Assembly (NCBI GenBank): GCA_902521795.1
Contig: CABYSX010000008.1
Location: forward strand, 1-52,082
From: an uncultured Alphaproteobacteria bacterium
GTDB lineage: Bacteria; Pseudomonadota; Alphaproteobacteria; HIMB59
Direction: 5' to 3'
Length of the DNA: 52,082 nucleotides
Below the pieces are notes generated by a model. That model was not told where the DNA came from. It ran no database searches and saw only the letters and a program-made list of their open reading frames with translations. Below, one piece after another: positions 17,058 through 26,500 of this stretch; position 1 is the first letter of the stretch; the number at the start of each line of letters is the position of its first letter. A program made the position numbers and the translations under genes.

Positions 17058-18185
17058 TTAGTTAGATCCAAGAATGATATAATAAATAGCTGAAAATATT
17101 CTTGAAAAGAAATTCTTTTGATCAATGTCTTCACCAGAATATAAAGGAAAATCTAATTCTTTATCTGCAAAAGATATTTGTAGCTTTGCGATTTGGTCTC
17201 CTATTTTAATCGGTGTTGCTATTGGCTCTTCTACGAGTACAGTAACTTTAGCTGAAGATAATTGAGCTTTTGGTATGCTTACACTAATGTCTTCTAACGC
17301 AACAAGGTCTACTTTATCCTCTTTACCTAACCAAGTATCAACCTCTTGTATGACCTCATTTTTCTTATAAAAATCTACCAACTGAAAATTATTAAAACCC
17401 CAATCCATTAACCTCAAAGACTCTTGAGCTCTTGATTTAGAGGACTCTAGCCCATTTAGAACCACAATAAGGCGCCTATCTCCTTTTTCCGCAGATCCTA
17501 CTAGGCCATATCCTGCAGCCTCTGTGTAACCAGTTTTAAAGCCATCAGCACCCTCAAATGTATAGAGAAGAGGGTTTCTATTGTCCTGCTTAATACCGTT
17601 ATAAGTAAAATCACTGATTTTATACATTTGATATAATTCATAGTGATTTTCAATAGTATATTGGGCTACTTTAGCTAAATCTTCTGCAGTCGTGTAATGA
17701 TTATCATCAGGCCATCCACTGCTATTTGTAAAATTGCTCCCAGTTAAACCAATTTTTTTACCTAAATTATTCATCTCTATTGCAAATATCTCTTCAGAAC
17801 CTGATATGCCCTCAGCAATAGCAATAGATGCATCATTTCCACTCTGAACTACAACACCGAGAAGAAGATCATAAACACTCACACGTTTGTCAACCTCTAT
17901 AAACATCTTTGAGCCACCCATTTTCCATGCTTTTTTACTAATTAGGAACTCTTGATCTAATGATAAACTACCATCTTTAATTTTTTCAAATGCCACAAGA
18001 GCAGTCATCATTTTAGTCATGCTTGATGGGTAAGTCTTTTCTGTTGAATTTTTTTCTAGAAGGATTTCGTTGGTCGATAAATCAATAAGCAGTGCAGTTT
18101 TTGCAATGCTTTCAATAGCGAATGATTGTCTTGTAAATAGAAGAAATACAATTAATATTAATAGATTAGCGGGTTTTTTTAGCAT
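17058..18185 (-). CDS. dacA: D-alanyl-D-alanine carboxypeptidase (PBP5/6 type)
   Basis: Low-molecular-weight penicillin-binding protein, peptidase family S11, 375 residues, trimming the terminal D-Ala from peptidoglycan stem peptides in the periplasm. Signal peptide residues 1–23 (ending QSFA). Active-site motifs are SMTK (55–58), SGN (115–117) and KTG (217–219). A PBP5-like C-terminal domain follows (about 270–350), then a short amphipathic end (SRIFSAIYYIILGSN) that probably anchors it to the inner membrane. Start ATG lies inside the end of the upstream RlpA-like gene (20-bp overlap). Confidence 0.94.
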   Translation of the reverse strand: MLKKPANLLILIVFLLFTRQSFAIESIAKTALLIDLSTNEILLEKNSTEKTYPSSMTKMMTALVAFEKIKDGSLSLDQEFLISKKAWKMGGSKMFIEVDKRVSVYDLLLGVVVQSGNDASIAIAEGISGSEEIFAIEMNNLGKKIGLTGSNFTNSSGWPDDNHYTTAEDLAKVAQYTIENHYELYQMYKISDFTYNGIKQDNRNPLLYTFEGADGFKTGYTEAAGYGLVGSAEKGDRRLIVVLNGLESSKSRAQESLRLMDWGFNNFQLVDFYKKNEVIQEVDTWLGKEDKVDLVALEDISVSIPKAQLSSAKVTVLVEEPIATPIKIGDQIAKLQISFADKELDFPLYSGEDIDQKNFFSRIFSAIYYIILGSN

Positions 18186-18939
18186 TTATATATCCATTTT
18201 TAATCAAGAAATCCAACTTAAGATCTATATCATTGTTAGGAAATGGGCCAGCAAAAACCATAACACCCTCATCATTTTCCTCATAAAGGAGTCCTAAATT
18301 CTTAATTTTATTTGTTTTCAGCTTAGCCTTTTTTATGTTCTCATAAATATTAACTAAAATAGTATTTATTTTCTCTGAGTTTTTAATTTCTAGAGATTTA
18401 ATTTTCTCATAATCAAGTTTTTCACTTATTTCAGTTTGATTTTCATCAAGATTTTCAAATGAGATCTCTGTATCATCCATTTTTATTTTACTTTCCTCTT
18501 TAGAATCAACAACATTCCTTAGTATTATTGATTCATCTTTTAAGAATTCTAAATAGACATTTGTATTTAGTGATAATTGATCAATGATATCTTTGCTCAG
18601 AGAGAGTCTATTTTCTGTATCTAACTTAATATTTCTAACAATGATGCTATTATTTAAGTTTTTAGGGTCAGAGAGCTTAATAACACTTGGTATAGGTAAA
18701 TTCGAATGATGAATATTATTTCCATTAATCTTCTGATCAAAAACAAATTTTTCTAAAACTGTAAAATCTATATCATATTCGACTAAAGGAGATATATTCA
18801 CGTCAGATTTTTTAAAGTACTCCTGAGATGGCACTTCCTTAGTTATTTTTTTATCCTCAACTGTTTCAATAGAGGTAATTGTACAAGAGGATAAAATTAG
18901 TAAAAACAATATTTTAATTATATTATTTAAATTTATCAC
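18166..18939 (-). CDS. Degenerate RlpA-like lipoprotein with SPOR-like C-terminus
   Basis: Lipoprotein of 257 residues: signal with lipobox LSSC (Cys19). Residues about 75–135 align by eye with the second half of the RlpA double-psi beta-barrel (HHSNLPIPSVIKLSD resembles AH.TLP.PS..RV.N; LSLSKDIIDQLSL resembles the IIDLS..AA..L segment), but the catalytic-Asp motif NDRGPF and the WYG entry are absent. A charged linker precedes a C-terminal segment (MVFAGPFPNNDIDLKLDFL) that resembles a SPOR peptidoglycan-binding domain. Its place between mltB-like and dacA is the usual spot for rlpA. GTG start. Likely binds septal glycan without cleaving it; moderately sure. Confidence 0.62.
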   Translation of the reverse strand: MINLNNIIKILFLLILSSCTITSIETVEDKKITKEVPSQEYFKKSDVNISPLVEYDIDFTVLEKFVFDQKINGNNIHHSNLPIPSVIKLSDPKNLNNSIIVRNIKLDTENRLSLSKDIIDQLSLNTNVYLEFLKDESIILRNVVDSKEESKIKMDDTEISFENLDENQTEISEKLDYEKIKSLEIKNSEKINTILVNIYENIKKAKLKTNKIKNLGLLYEENDEGVMVFAGPFPNNDIDLKLDFLIKNGYINAKKTR

Positions 18940-19975
18940 TTAATAATCCAACTGAAAGACCATAATAATTAGAACAATTATATGAGAGAATATTAAGATA
19001 ATTATTATAGACGATAAAATACCTGAAATCTCCCTCTTCTCTTCCCATTCTTAGTAAATAACTACTTATATCTAAGCTATCTAGTGAACTACCGTCCATT
19101 TTTTTAAAATTCATCTGTTTAAAATCTCTCAAAGGTAGTTTTTTAGAGAGTTTTTTAACAGCTAAACAACCTTTTTCTCTCTTGATAAATAATTCAGGTT
19201 CTAAAAATTTAATATCACCTGGGGGTATAACTTCCCTACCCCAAGTATAATTAGGGTCCCATTTATTCGATCCTACAACTTGAAGATATCTTGCAATGGA
19301 GGCTAAAGAGTCTTCAGTGTCAGTCCAAATGTTCTTTTTACCGTCATTATTAAAATCTTGAGCATAATTTAAAAAACTTGAAGGCATAAATTGATTTTGA
19401 CCCATTGCCCCTGCCCAAGAGCCTTTGAAGTCAGTAAGATTAATATGACCTTGTTCTAATATTTTCAGAGCATTATAGAGTTCTTTTGTAAAATATCGTC
19501 TTCTTCTCTCATCATATGACATAGTCAAAAGACTTTCTAAAACAGGATAATTACCTGTAATTTTCCCGTATGCTGTCTCTAAACCCCAGATTGATAATAT
19601 AAATCTTGATTGAACATTATAATAGTTATCAATATTATTTAATAAACCATTGTATTTACTTTTATTATTAATTCCATTTTTAATTCTTAAATCGGAAATT
19701 CGTTTTTCAATATATTCTGAGAATGTTAAAGTAAATTCAGGTTGGCACTTATCATTTTCAATCACCCTTTTATTTACCTCATAGGGAGCAATTAATTCAG
19801 ATACAAAACCCCGATCTAGCCCAAATTCATCAGATCTTTGGACTACTTCAGATTTCCAGTCTTCAAAACCAGAAAAGTCATAATTTTCAAGGACATCACA
19901 GTTTTTAGCATCGTGAGCACTAATATTGAGAGTAAAAAAAAAGCTAAGGCAAATATAAAGATAAGTTTTTAACAT
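18923..19975 (-). CDS. Lytic murein transglycosylase, MltB/SLT_2 family
   Basis: Periplasmic lytic transglycosylase of about 350 residues that cleaves the MurNAc–GlcNAc bond. A Sec signal (MLKTYLYICLSFFFTLNISA) supports the ATG at 19975; the frame also opens at 20008. The catalytic glutamate is Glu133 in IWGLETAYGKITG, followed by the ESLLTMSYDERRR and GAMGQNQFMPSSFLNYA motifs and a DFNNDGKKNIW segment typical of MltB. There is no lipobox and no C-terminal peptidoglycan-binding domain. Overlaps the RlpA-like gene by 17 bp; together with dacA they form a cell-wall remodelling block. Confidence 0.9.
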   Translation of the reverse strand: MLKTYLYICLSFFFTLNISAHDAKNCDVLENYDFSGFEDWKSEVVQRSDEFGLDRGFVSELIAPYEVNKRVIENDKCQPEFTLTFSEYIEKRISDLRIKNGINNKSKYNGLLNNIDNYYNVQSRFILSIWGLETAYGKITGNYPVLESLLTMSYDERRRRYFTKELYNALKILEQGHINLTDFKGSWAGAMGQNQFMPSSFLNYAQDFNNDGKKNIWTDTEDSLASIARYLQVVGSNKWDPNYTWGREVIPPGDIKFLEPELFIKREKGCLAVKKLSKKLPLRDFKQMNFKKMDGSSLDSLDISSYLLRMGREEGDFRYFIVYNNYLNILSYNCSNYYGLSVGLLSDKFK

Positions 19976-20088
19976 AATCTGATTCCTAGATATAAATCTA
20001 TTATACATCCATTCATCTAATAGTTATTTCTTAAAATTTATCAAATCATTAAACTATTAAAAATTTTATCATTTGTTATAACTATCCA

Positions 20089-20607
20089 ATGATTTTAACA
20101 AGTATAGGTAAGAGATTTGTTTATGTCTCTATTTTAATGATGCTAGCTTCAATGCTACTGCCTTGGGACTCATTAGAAGACTACACCTACTCCGAGTCTA
20201 TGGGATTGATTTTAAACTTTATACCCGCAGGTGCATTTTTAGTAGCTGTATCAAGTGTTATCCTGAATATTTCTGGTAACTATAAATATTCATTACTTTG
20301 CATTATTAATGCAGTTATTATTCATTATATGAGTTCGACCTTATTTGGTCCCATAATTGCAATTATTCTTGCAATTCTTGCTTTTGCAGTAATATATAAG
20401 CCTTTTTCACAATTCTTAAATTTCTCTGGAATTAACATTATTTTTTTATTAATTTGTTTAACTAATGGAATTGTTCTGTATTTAGGTATGCAGTACTATC
20501 CTGACTCTTATACAGTTGGTTATTTTCTATTTCCATCATCAATTATTGTTTTTATGCTTGGAGTTATCTTTAGCACTAGACGAATTGATGGTACCCAAAA
20601 TAGCTAA
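20089..20607 (+). CDS. Multi-pass membrane protein, unknown
   Basis: A 172-residue protein with about five hydrophobic segments (roughly residues 12–25, 40–62, 68–105, 115–135, 148–165) and short loops (LPWDSLEDYTYSES between the first two). No family recognised. ATG start; a TATAAC element (20077–20082) sits 6 bases before the ATG, again compatible with leaderless transcription. It lies between the divergent mltB gene and tRNA-Ser. Confidence 0.6.
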   Translation: MILTSIGKRFVYVSILMMLASMLLPWDSLEDYTYSESMGLILNFIPAGAFLVAVSSVILNISGNYKYSLLCIINAVIIHYMSSTLFGPIIAIILAILAFAVIYKPFSQFLNFSGINIIFLLICLTNGIVLYLGMQYYPDSYTVGYFLFPSSIIVFMLGVIFSTRRIDGTQNS

Positions 20608-20656
20608 ATACCGGTTGTTTTTTTTCTAATATTCTTTATTAAATACAAATCGCTTT

Positions 20657-20746
20657 GGAAGGATGGCTGAGCGGTTGAAAGCACCGGTCTTGAAAACCGG
20701 CAAAGGGGCAACTCTTTCCTGGGTTCGAATCCCAGTCCTTCCGCCA
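20657..20746 (+). tRNA. tRNA-Ser (anticodon UGA)
   Basis: A 90-base class II tRNA. The acceptor stem pairs GGAAGGA (20657–20663) with TCCTTCC, followed by discriminator G and an encoded CCA. The anticodon stem CCGGT/ACCGG encloses the loop CTTGAAA, giving TGA, and the T arm is CTGGGTTCGAATCCCAG. The long variable arm (AAAGGG…CTCTTT, one G–U pair) is typical of tRNA-Ser. Confidence 0.97.
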
Positions 20747-20802
20747 TTTAATCTAAATTCAATAAACCAAATATATAGTAATTATTAATATATTAAATTT
20801 AA

Positions 20803-20808
20803 AAGGAG
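20803..20808 (+). promoter_or_regulatory. Strong ribosome binding site AAGGAG
   Basis: AAGGAG, five bases before the ATG at 20814. One of the few clear Shine-Dalgarno sequences in the window, suggesting that the small protein downstream is well translated. Confidence 0.75.
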
Positions 20809-20813
20809 AAAAT

Positions 20814-21176
20814 ATGACAGATCGTGTATGTATAAATCTTTCTTATGCAGTGCCAAATGACAAAGCTACTGAAGTTGAAAATATTTTTAGCACTCATGGA
20901 AAATGGATGACTGAATTTTATTCTGATGGAACAGATCATTTATTAAATGCTTACTTTACTAAAGCACCAGAATTTAAAGACCCTACTGATCCTAGTAAGG
21001 GCGAAACCGGAAACACATTATTTACAATAAATGAACAATTTGCATCTATGGAGAGTGTTCAAAGACATGTCGAAAATGCCAGTAAAAATGATTATTTCCC
21101 AGATTTTGCTAAGTTACTAGAAGAATACGGAAAAGTTTTAAGTATGGGTGGTAGTGTTTATGTTTCTATAAGATAA
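20814..21176 (+). CDS. Small soluble protein, possibly dimeric alpha/beta-barrel, unknown
   Basis: A 120-residue soluble protein with a good Shine-Dalgarno. The order of segments (CINLSYAVP strand, KATEVENIFSTHGKWMTEF helix, LLNAYFTKAPEF strand, FASMESVQRHVENAS helix, VLSMGGSVYVSIR strand) fits a ferredoxin-like/ABM dimeric barrel, but there is no diagnostic motif and I do not assign a function. It follows tRNA-Ser by about 70 bases. Real gene likely because of the RBS and the codon use matching its neighbours. Confidence 0.6.
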   Translation: MTDRVCINLSYAVPNDKATEVENIFSTHGKWMTEFYSDGTDHLLNAYFTKAPEFKDPTDPSKGETGNTLFTINEQFASMESVQRHVENASKNDYFPDFAKLLEEYGKVLSMGGSVYVSIR

Positions 21177-21192
21177 AAAGGTATTTTTTATT

Positions 21193-21633
21193 TTAAAATT
21201 TATCTTTTAAAGTTCTCATTATGTCTAAATGCTCAGTTAATGCCTCAAAAGATACAGCTAGTTCATATACAAGAGTTACTAATGCGCATAATACTAAACA
21301 AAGATGAATACCAAAAAACATAGCAGAGATGAAGCTGATATTTATTAATAAAAATAATAGGCTTGTACACAGTGCTATCCCTCCAAAAAGGGATAAGTAA
21401 AGCGTGTATCGTAATAATTTAAGTCTTTTTTCATAATGCAAGATATGAAAAGAATATTCACTTTTACTTTTAAATTTTAATTTATTTGTTTCAATATTAG
21501 ATCTAGAGTCTCTTATTAATTTTGCAAGAGTTGCATACCTAGCTATAACCAATGTAATATAAATAGTACAAGCAAAGAACATTGTTCCTAACATATTACT
21601 AGTAATTAATAACTGGTGATTTATTATGTTCAA
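21193..21633 (-). CDS. Membrane protein, DUF2721-like
   Basis: A 146-residue protein with an N-terminal hydrophobic helix, a charged cytoplasmic stretch (RYATLAKLIRDSRSNIE… HYEKRLKLLRYTLYLS) and two more C-terminal helices. The R.A.L…R pattern next to the first helix and a later E.RL.LL.. helix resemble DUF2721, whose function is unknown. Start is TTG at 21633; an ATG at 21594 (MLGTMFFAC) would leave all helices intact and is a fair alternative. Confidence 0.55.
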   Translation of the reverse strand: MNIINHQLLITSNMLGTMFFACTIYITLVIARYATLAKLIRDSRSNIETNKLKFKSKSEYSFHILHYEKRLKLLRYTLYLSLFGGIALCTSLLFLLINISFISAMFFGIHLCLVLCALVTLVYELAVSFEALTEHLDIMRTLKDKF

Positions 21634-21657
21634 TATTAAAAAATAAGAGATATTTAC

Positions 21658-21960
21658 TTAAATTACTACCTCAAAACCTTCAAACTGTGGGTGATCTAAA
21701 TATACTGTTTTATGTCCACCAGCATTTTTATGTGCCATTCTAAAAGCTTCAGATTTAGTCCAATTTATAAAATCTTGCTTTGAACCCCACTCACTATGAG
21801 AGGCATAAAGTGTATATTCTTCATTAGACTCACTTTTTATTAAATTAAATTTTTTAAAACCAGGTACCTCATTTAAATGAGTATCCCTATTCTTCCAAAT
21901 ATCTTCAAAATATTTCTCCTCTCCTAATTTTACTTTGAATCTATTCATTGCAATAAACAT
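21658..21960 (-). CDS. ABM-domain protein, heme-degrading monooxygenase-like (IsdG/HmuQ type)
   Basis: A 100-residue ferredoxin-like protein of the antibiotic-biosynthesis-monooxygenase family. FIAMNRFKVKLGEEKYFEDIWKNRD, VPGFKKFNLI, YTLYASHSEW, and INWTKSEAFRMAHKNAGG match the IsdG/HmuQ-like members (W..R, WT.S.AF..AH with the candidate heme-ligand His) that open heme to release iron. Heme cleavage here is inferred from these residues; other ABM enzymes act on different substrates. ATG start, with AGGAG 7 bases upstream (21968–21972). Confidence 0.75.
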   Translation of the reverse strand: MFIAMNRFKVKLGEEKYFEDIWKNRDTHLNEVPGFKKFNLIKSESNEEYTLYASHSEWGSKQDFINWTKSEAFRMAHKNAGGHKTVYLDHPQFEGFEVVI

Positions 21961-21977
21961 TTATTATCTCCTATAAG

Positions 21978-22436
21978 TTATTCTGATATAATAATTCTGG
22001 TGTTAGTTCCAATAGCAATAGTCACTCTAGAACCAATTGGTATTTGTTCTGTGCCTGATTGAACTATTGAAATATCATCATCTGTGTCATCAACGTCTAC
22101 AACATATTGAAAACCTGTATGATCTCCTAATGATGAACCAGCGACGTAACCTACTATTGCTCCACCAATAGTTCCAACCACTGCTGCTGCATCTCTGCAG
22201 TCATCATCAAAAATACCCTCTCCACATCCAACAACAAAACCTACTAAACCTCCTGTAAGGGCCCCTAAACTAGAGCTTTCACCAGTAATTTTGACTGGTT
22301 CAGCAGCAACAAGAGTTCCATATTTAACAGTATTAACTTTTTGGGTATCTGATTTTTTTACCCCAGTATTAAAGTCACCACAAGCGGATATAAATACAAA
22401 AAGAGATAAGAAGATTAATTTAGGCAGGCCTGTCAT
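21978..22436 (-). CDS. Glycine-zipper outer-membrane lipoprotein (SlyB/PCP-like)
   Basis: Lipoprotein of 152 residues. The ATG at 22436 gives MTGLPKLIFLSLFVFISAC, a signal peptide with lipobox (ISAC); the frame continues upstream to 22478 but that part is inside the dioxygenase gene. A Gly-zipper segment (LGALTGGLVGFVVGCGEG and VVGTIGGAIVGYVAGSSLG) is the hallmark of SlyB/Pcp-like proteins, followed by a small beta domain (FQYVVDVDD… GSRVTIAIG). It probably stabilises the outer membrane or responds to envelope stress. Overlaps the dioxygenase gene by 17 bp. Confidence 0.8.
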   Translation of the reverse strand: MTGLPKLIFLSLFVFISACGDFNTGVKKSDTQKVNTVKYGTLVAAEPVKITGESSSLGALTGGLVGFVVGCGEGIFDDDCRDAAAVVGTIGGAIVGYVAGSSLGDHTGFQYVVDVDDTDDDISIVQSGTEQIPIGSRVTIAIGTNTRIIISE

Positions 22437-23397
22437 ATTCAACAAATTTTTTGAGTGAATTAGTGAGAAAATCTTCATAATTATTAATATTATAAATTAA
22501 ATTCTCGTTAATATCCAAATATTTTGGATCTAATACGAAGTCATAAGAAGGTTCAAAAAAGAAAGGTATTGAAATACGCTCTTCTTGATTAAAAAGAACT
22601 CTATGGTTAGTTGCTTTCATTCTACCATTGGTTAAATATTCTAATGCCAAACCTGTATTAATAACAAAAGCACTTGGATTATGAGGAACATCATGCCATT
22701 CAAGAGAGCGTCTATTTTGAACCTGTAAACCGCCTTTTTTATCTTGATATAGAATAGTCATTATTCCACTGTCAACATGAGTCTCACAACCTAAAGCAAC
22801 TCCGTCTTGTGAGGAAACTTCAACAGGTTTGTCTTGTTTAGGATAGTAGTTAAATCTTAAAGTAGAAAGTGTCTTTGGTCTTTGAAATGCTTGATCAGCA
22901 ATAGATAAATTAGAGGAGAATGAAGATATAATAGTTTTAAATATAATCATTCCAAGGTTATGAAGATCATCAAAATAGTTATTTATAGTAGCTTGCCAGG
23001 ATGGATCTAAAAAAGTCATATCATGATTTACCTCAAATTTTTCTTTTTTTAATAAATCAGCCATATCTTGCTTTAAAAGCGGATCTCCTATATCCAAGCC
23101 CTCTTTACCATTAACTGAGCTAGGAAAGTACCCTCTATAAACTGTGTTTGTATTAGGGTTCCATTTTTTTGGGGCAATTTTAAGCTTGTCTTCTTCCGGT
23201 AAATAAAAAAATTTTTTACAAGTTTTTAGAAGATTTTCAATTTTAGAAATCGGAATACCATGATTTGTTACTGTAAAAAAACCAATATCTTCAGATGCTT
23301 CTTTAATACTTTTTGCTATTTGTTTAGCAGCATTACTATTTAAGTCTTTGCTAATAATTTCAGATAGATCAATATTTGGAATATAATTATTCTGCAT
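22420..23397 (-). CDS. Isopenicillin N synthase-like Fe(II)/2-oxoglutarate dioxygenase
   Basis: Cytoplasmic non-heme iron oxygenase of about 325 residues. The DIOX_N part is visible (IPNIDLSEI, EDIGFFTVTNHGIP), then the iron triad His-x-Asp in CETHVDSGIMTILYQD and the distal His in KATNHRVLFN, and the cosubstrate-binding R-x-S in ERISIPFFFEP. Family members hydroxylate or desaturate small molecules; the substrate here cannot be read. Possible starts are TTG 23403, GTG 23400 and ATG 23397; I chose the ATG, which overlaps the upstream 64-codon gene by 11 bp. Confidence 0.9.
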   Translation of the reverse strand: MQNNYIPNIDLSEIISKDLNSNAAKQIAKSIKEASEDIGFFTVTNHGIPISKIENLLKTCKKFFYLPEEDKLKIAPKKWNPNTNTVYRGYFPSSVNGKEGLDIGDPLLKQDMADLLKKEKFEVNHDMTFLDPSWQATINNYFDDLHNLGMIIFKTIISSFSSNLSIADQAFQRPKTLSTLRFNYYPKQDKPVEVSSQDGVALGCETHVDSGIMTILYQDKKGGLQVQNRRSLEWHDVPHNPSAFVINTGLALEYLTNGRMKATNHRVLFNQEERISIPFFFEPSYDFVLDPKYLDINENLIYNINNYEDFLTNSLKKFVEYDRPA

Positions 23398-23581
23398 CAC
23401 CAATTTTAAAATAAAGCTTTTTGATATACTTTTGTTTTCTTTTTATAGGAAGTTCATAAAATTCATCAATAGAAATAGGTTCTCCTATCTTTTTTTGATT
23501 ATCACTAAGTTCAGCAATTATTGATTCATAATAATTAGCCCATTCAGCGTTAGTTTTTGGTAGTTGTTGCTGTTCTTCCAT
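23387..23581 (-). CDS. Small protein between mfd and dioxygenase gene, unknown
   Basis: A 64-residue protein starting with ATG directly after the mfd stop (no gap) and overlapping the dioxygenase gene, so it is embedded in a tight minus-strand run. Sequence is acidic then basic (NAEWANYYESIIAELSDNQ … LPIKRKQKYIKKLYFK), largely helical, no signal peptide. I do not recognise a family. Its exact fit between two real genes supports that it is translated. Confidence 0.55.
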   Translation of the reverse strand: MEEQQQLPKTNAEWANYYESIIAELSDNQKKIGEPISIDEFYELPIKRKQKYIKKLYFKIGDAE

Positions 23582-26500
23582 TTATTTTAATCCTAACTTT
23601 TTATAGAAAAGATTTACAGTATAAAATAAATCTTCATTTTCATTATTTTTAATTTGGATAGACCTAGAACTTTTCATTTTAATTATTTTTTCTTGTGTCA
23701 TTTGAATAAGATTATCTAATATTTTTTGATTAGCTTTTTTAAAAGTAATATCAATAAAGTTTCTTTTGATATTTATTTTTGATATTCCTAATGTTAAAGA
23801 TTTTATTTTAATTTTAAGTAAATTAAATAAATTAGTTACTTCAGGTGGATAATTACCATAACGATCATATATTTCATCTAAAACACTTTTTAATTCGTGA
23901 ATATTTTTGGAATTAGTAAATTTTCGATAAATAATCAATCTAGAAATATCATCTGATATATAGGTCTTAGGTATGTAATACTCAAAAAATGCATCAAATT
24001 CAAATTCCTCATAATCATCCTCTATTTCTGAATTATTATTTTTTTGTCTTTCAACTTCTTCTTTTAACATGCTTTGATAAAGTTCAATACCGATGTCTTT
24101 TACGTGCCCACTTTGTTCATCACCAAGTAGGTTACCAGCACCACGTATTTCCAAATCTTCATTTGCTAATTGAAAATTAGACCCTAAATTTTCATAGTTA
24201 GCTAAAACTTGAAGTTTTTTTAGTGCAGTTTTGTTGATTAATTTTTCACTATCATGAAATAAATAGGCGTACGCTCTTTTATTTGATCGACCTACTCTAC
24301 CTCTTAGTTGATACAATTGAGATAAACCAAATAGGTTAGAGTTAAAGATTATAAGAGTATTGGCATTTTTAATATCTATTCCTGATTCAATAATATTAGT
24401 AGATATAAGGCACTGAATTTCCCCTTTCGTAAAAGATATAAATACATCTTCAATATCTTTTTCTTTCATTTTACTGTGACCAACACCATAGGAGAGTTCA
24501 ATATTTAATTTTTTAATTTCACTTTCTACAAAAGGGATATGACTTATTCTAGGAACAACAATAAAGATTTGACCATCTCTATCTAATTCATTTTTAATTG
24601 CAGACAAAAGAGCTACAGATTCATACTTTTGAACATAAGTTCTAATACTTATTCTATTAGATGGAGGTGTTCCAATTATACTTAGATCTTTTAATCCTAA
24701 TAAAGACATTTGAAGTGTTCTTGGAATGGGTGTGGCTGACAAAGAAAACAAATGAATATTTGGATATTTATTAATTAAATATTCCTTCTGATCTACGCCA
24801 AATTTTTGTTCTTCATCTATTACTAACGTACCTAAATTATTAAATTCAATATCTTTTTTAAAAAGACTATGTGTTGTAATAAGTACTTGAACATCACCTG
24901 ATTTTAATGAAAGTAAAATTTCTTTTTTATCTTTAGCCGAGGTAAACCTAGATAGAGATGCAACTTTAATATTAAAGATTGAGAATCTTTCATTAAAAGT
25001 ATTGGTATGCTGCATTGCAAGTAAAGTTGTTGGCACAACGATTACAAATTGAAAACCTGATAAATATGTTGCACAGGCTATTCTTAATGCTACTTCTGTT
25101 TTACCAAATCCGACGTCACCGCATATTAGGCGATTGGCTGGTTTCTCTAGTCTTAAGTCATTCAAGGATTGTTCTATAGAATTTAATTGATCTTCTGTCT
25201 CAACAAATGGAAACTGTTTATTAAACTTTTCAAGATCAGAGTTATTATATTGAAACTCTTTAATATGAATAGTCGATCTCTTAGCTGCATTTTTTAATAA
25301 CTTGTTTGCAAGAAATTTAATTTTTTTCTTTACTGATGATTTTCTTAACAACCAGTCATTTGTGCCTAATTTATCAAGAAGAAGGCTGCTATCATCAAAA
25401 CCATATCTTGAAATAAAGTTTAAATTTTCAATTGGTAATAAAAGCTTATCGTTACCTCGATAAATTAATCGAATAAATTCTCTTATACGGTTACTAACTT
25501 CAATATTATCAATAGAAACAAATCTTCCAATACCGTGCTTTTGGTGAACAACCGCATCTCCTAAGGAAAGGTCATTAAAATTTATAATTGTATCTAGGTT
25601 TGATTTTTTGGTTGAATATGAATTTTTATTTAAATGTATAATTCCATCAAATAAATAATCTTTAGATATTACAGTCTTATTAAAATAAAAGTTTCCACCA
25701 TATTTAGTATTAATTTTAAGTTTTTGATGGAATTCTTTTTCAATTGGAGCGGGATTATTACCAGTATGAAAATAAATAGAAATACTCATCTTAGACAAAT
25801 CATCTAAAGAGGTATTAGGTGTAATTTTCAATGATTTCGGCGAAGTAGATGAAATATTCGTTAATTTAAAATTTTTAATTTTATCTTCATCTAAGTAGTA
25901 ATTTGAAAAAGGTATCTCAGGATTGATTTGATTATAAATAGCTTTAAGAGAATTTAGTTTTTCTTTTAATATTATATCACTTCTATTTATCGTATAAATT
26001 TCATATCCACTTATAATATCTTCTAAGTAACTATTGTTTGTATTTGGTTCTAAGGCTTCAATATTAGGATTAATAATCACAACATTTTCTTTCTCTTCTT
26101 TGTAAGTAAGTTGTGTTTGTGGATTGAATTCTTTTATAGACTCAATCATGTTATCAAAAAAAGAAATTCTATATGGATTATTATTGTTGTTGTAAATATC
26201 TAAGATATCTCCTCTAAGTGAAAATTCGAGTTTATTATAAGCATTTGCTTGATTTGAATGATTAAATTCGATTAATTTATTTAGTATTAAATTTGAGTCA
26301 ATTATTTGATTCTTAGAAAGAAATAGAAAGTGATCTACATCATTTTTAATTTGAAATTTTTTTAGTAAGTTATTACATGTTAAAATAATTATATCGTTAT
26401 CAGTTAATGCTCTTAGTTTATCTGATCTATCAAGTAAAATGTCTGATGCTGAGTTTTCAAAACTAAAAGGAAGAGAGTCATGAGCTGGAAAATAGCAAAT

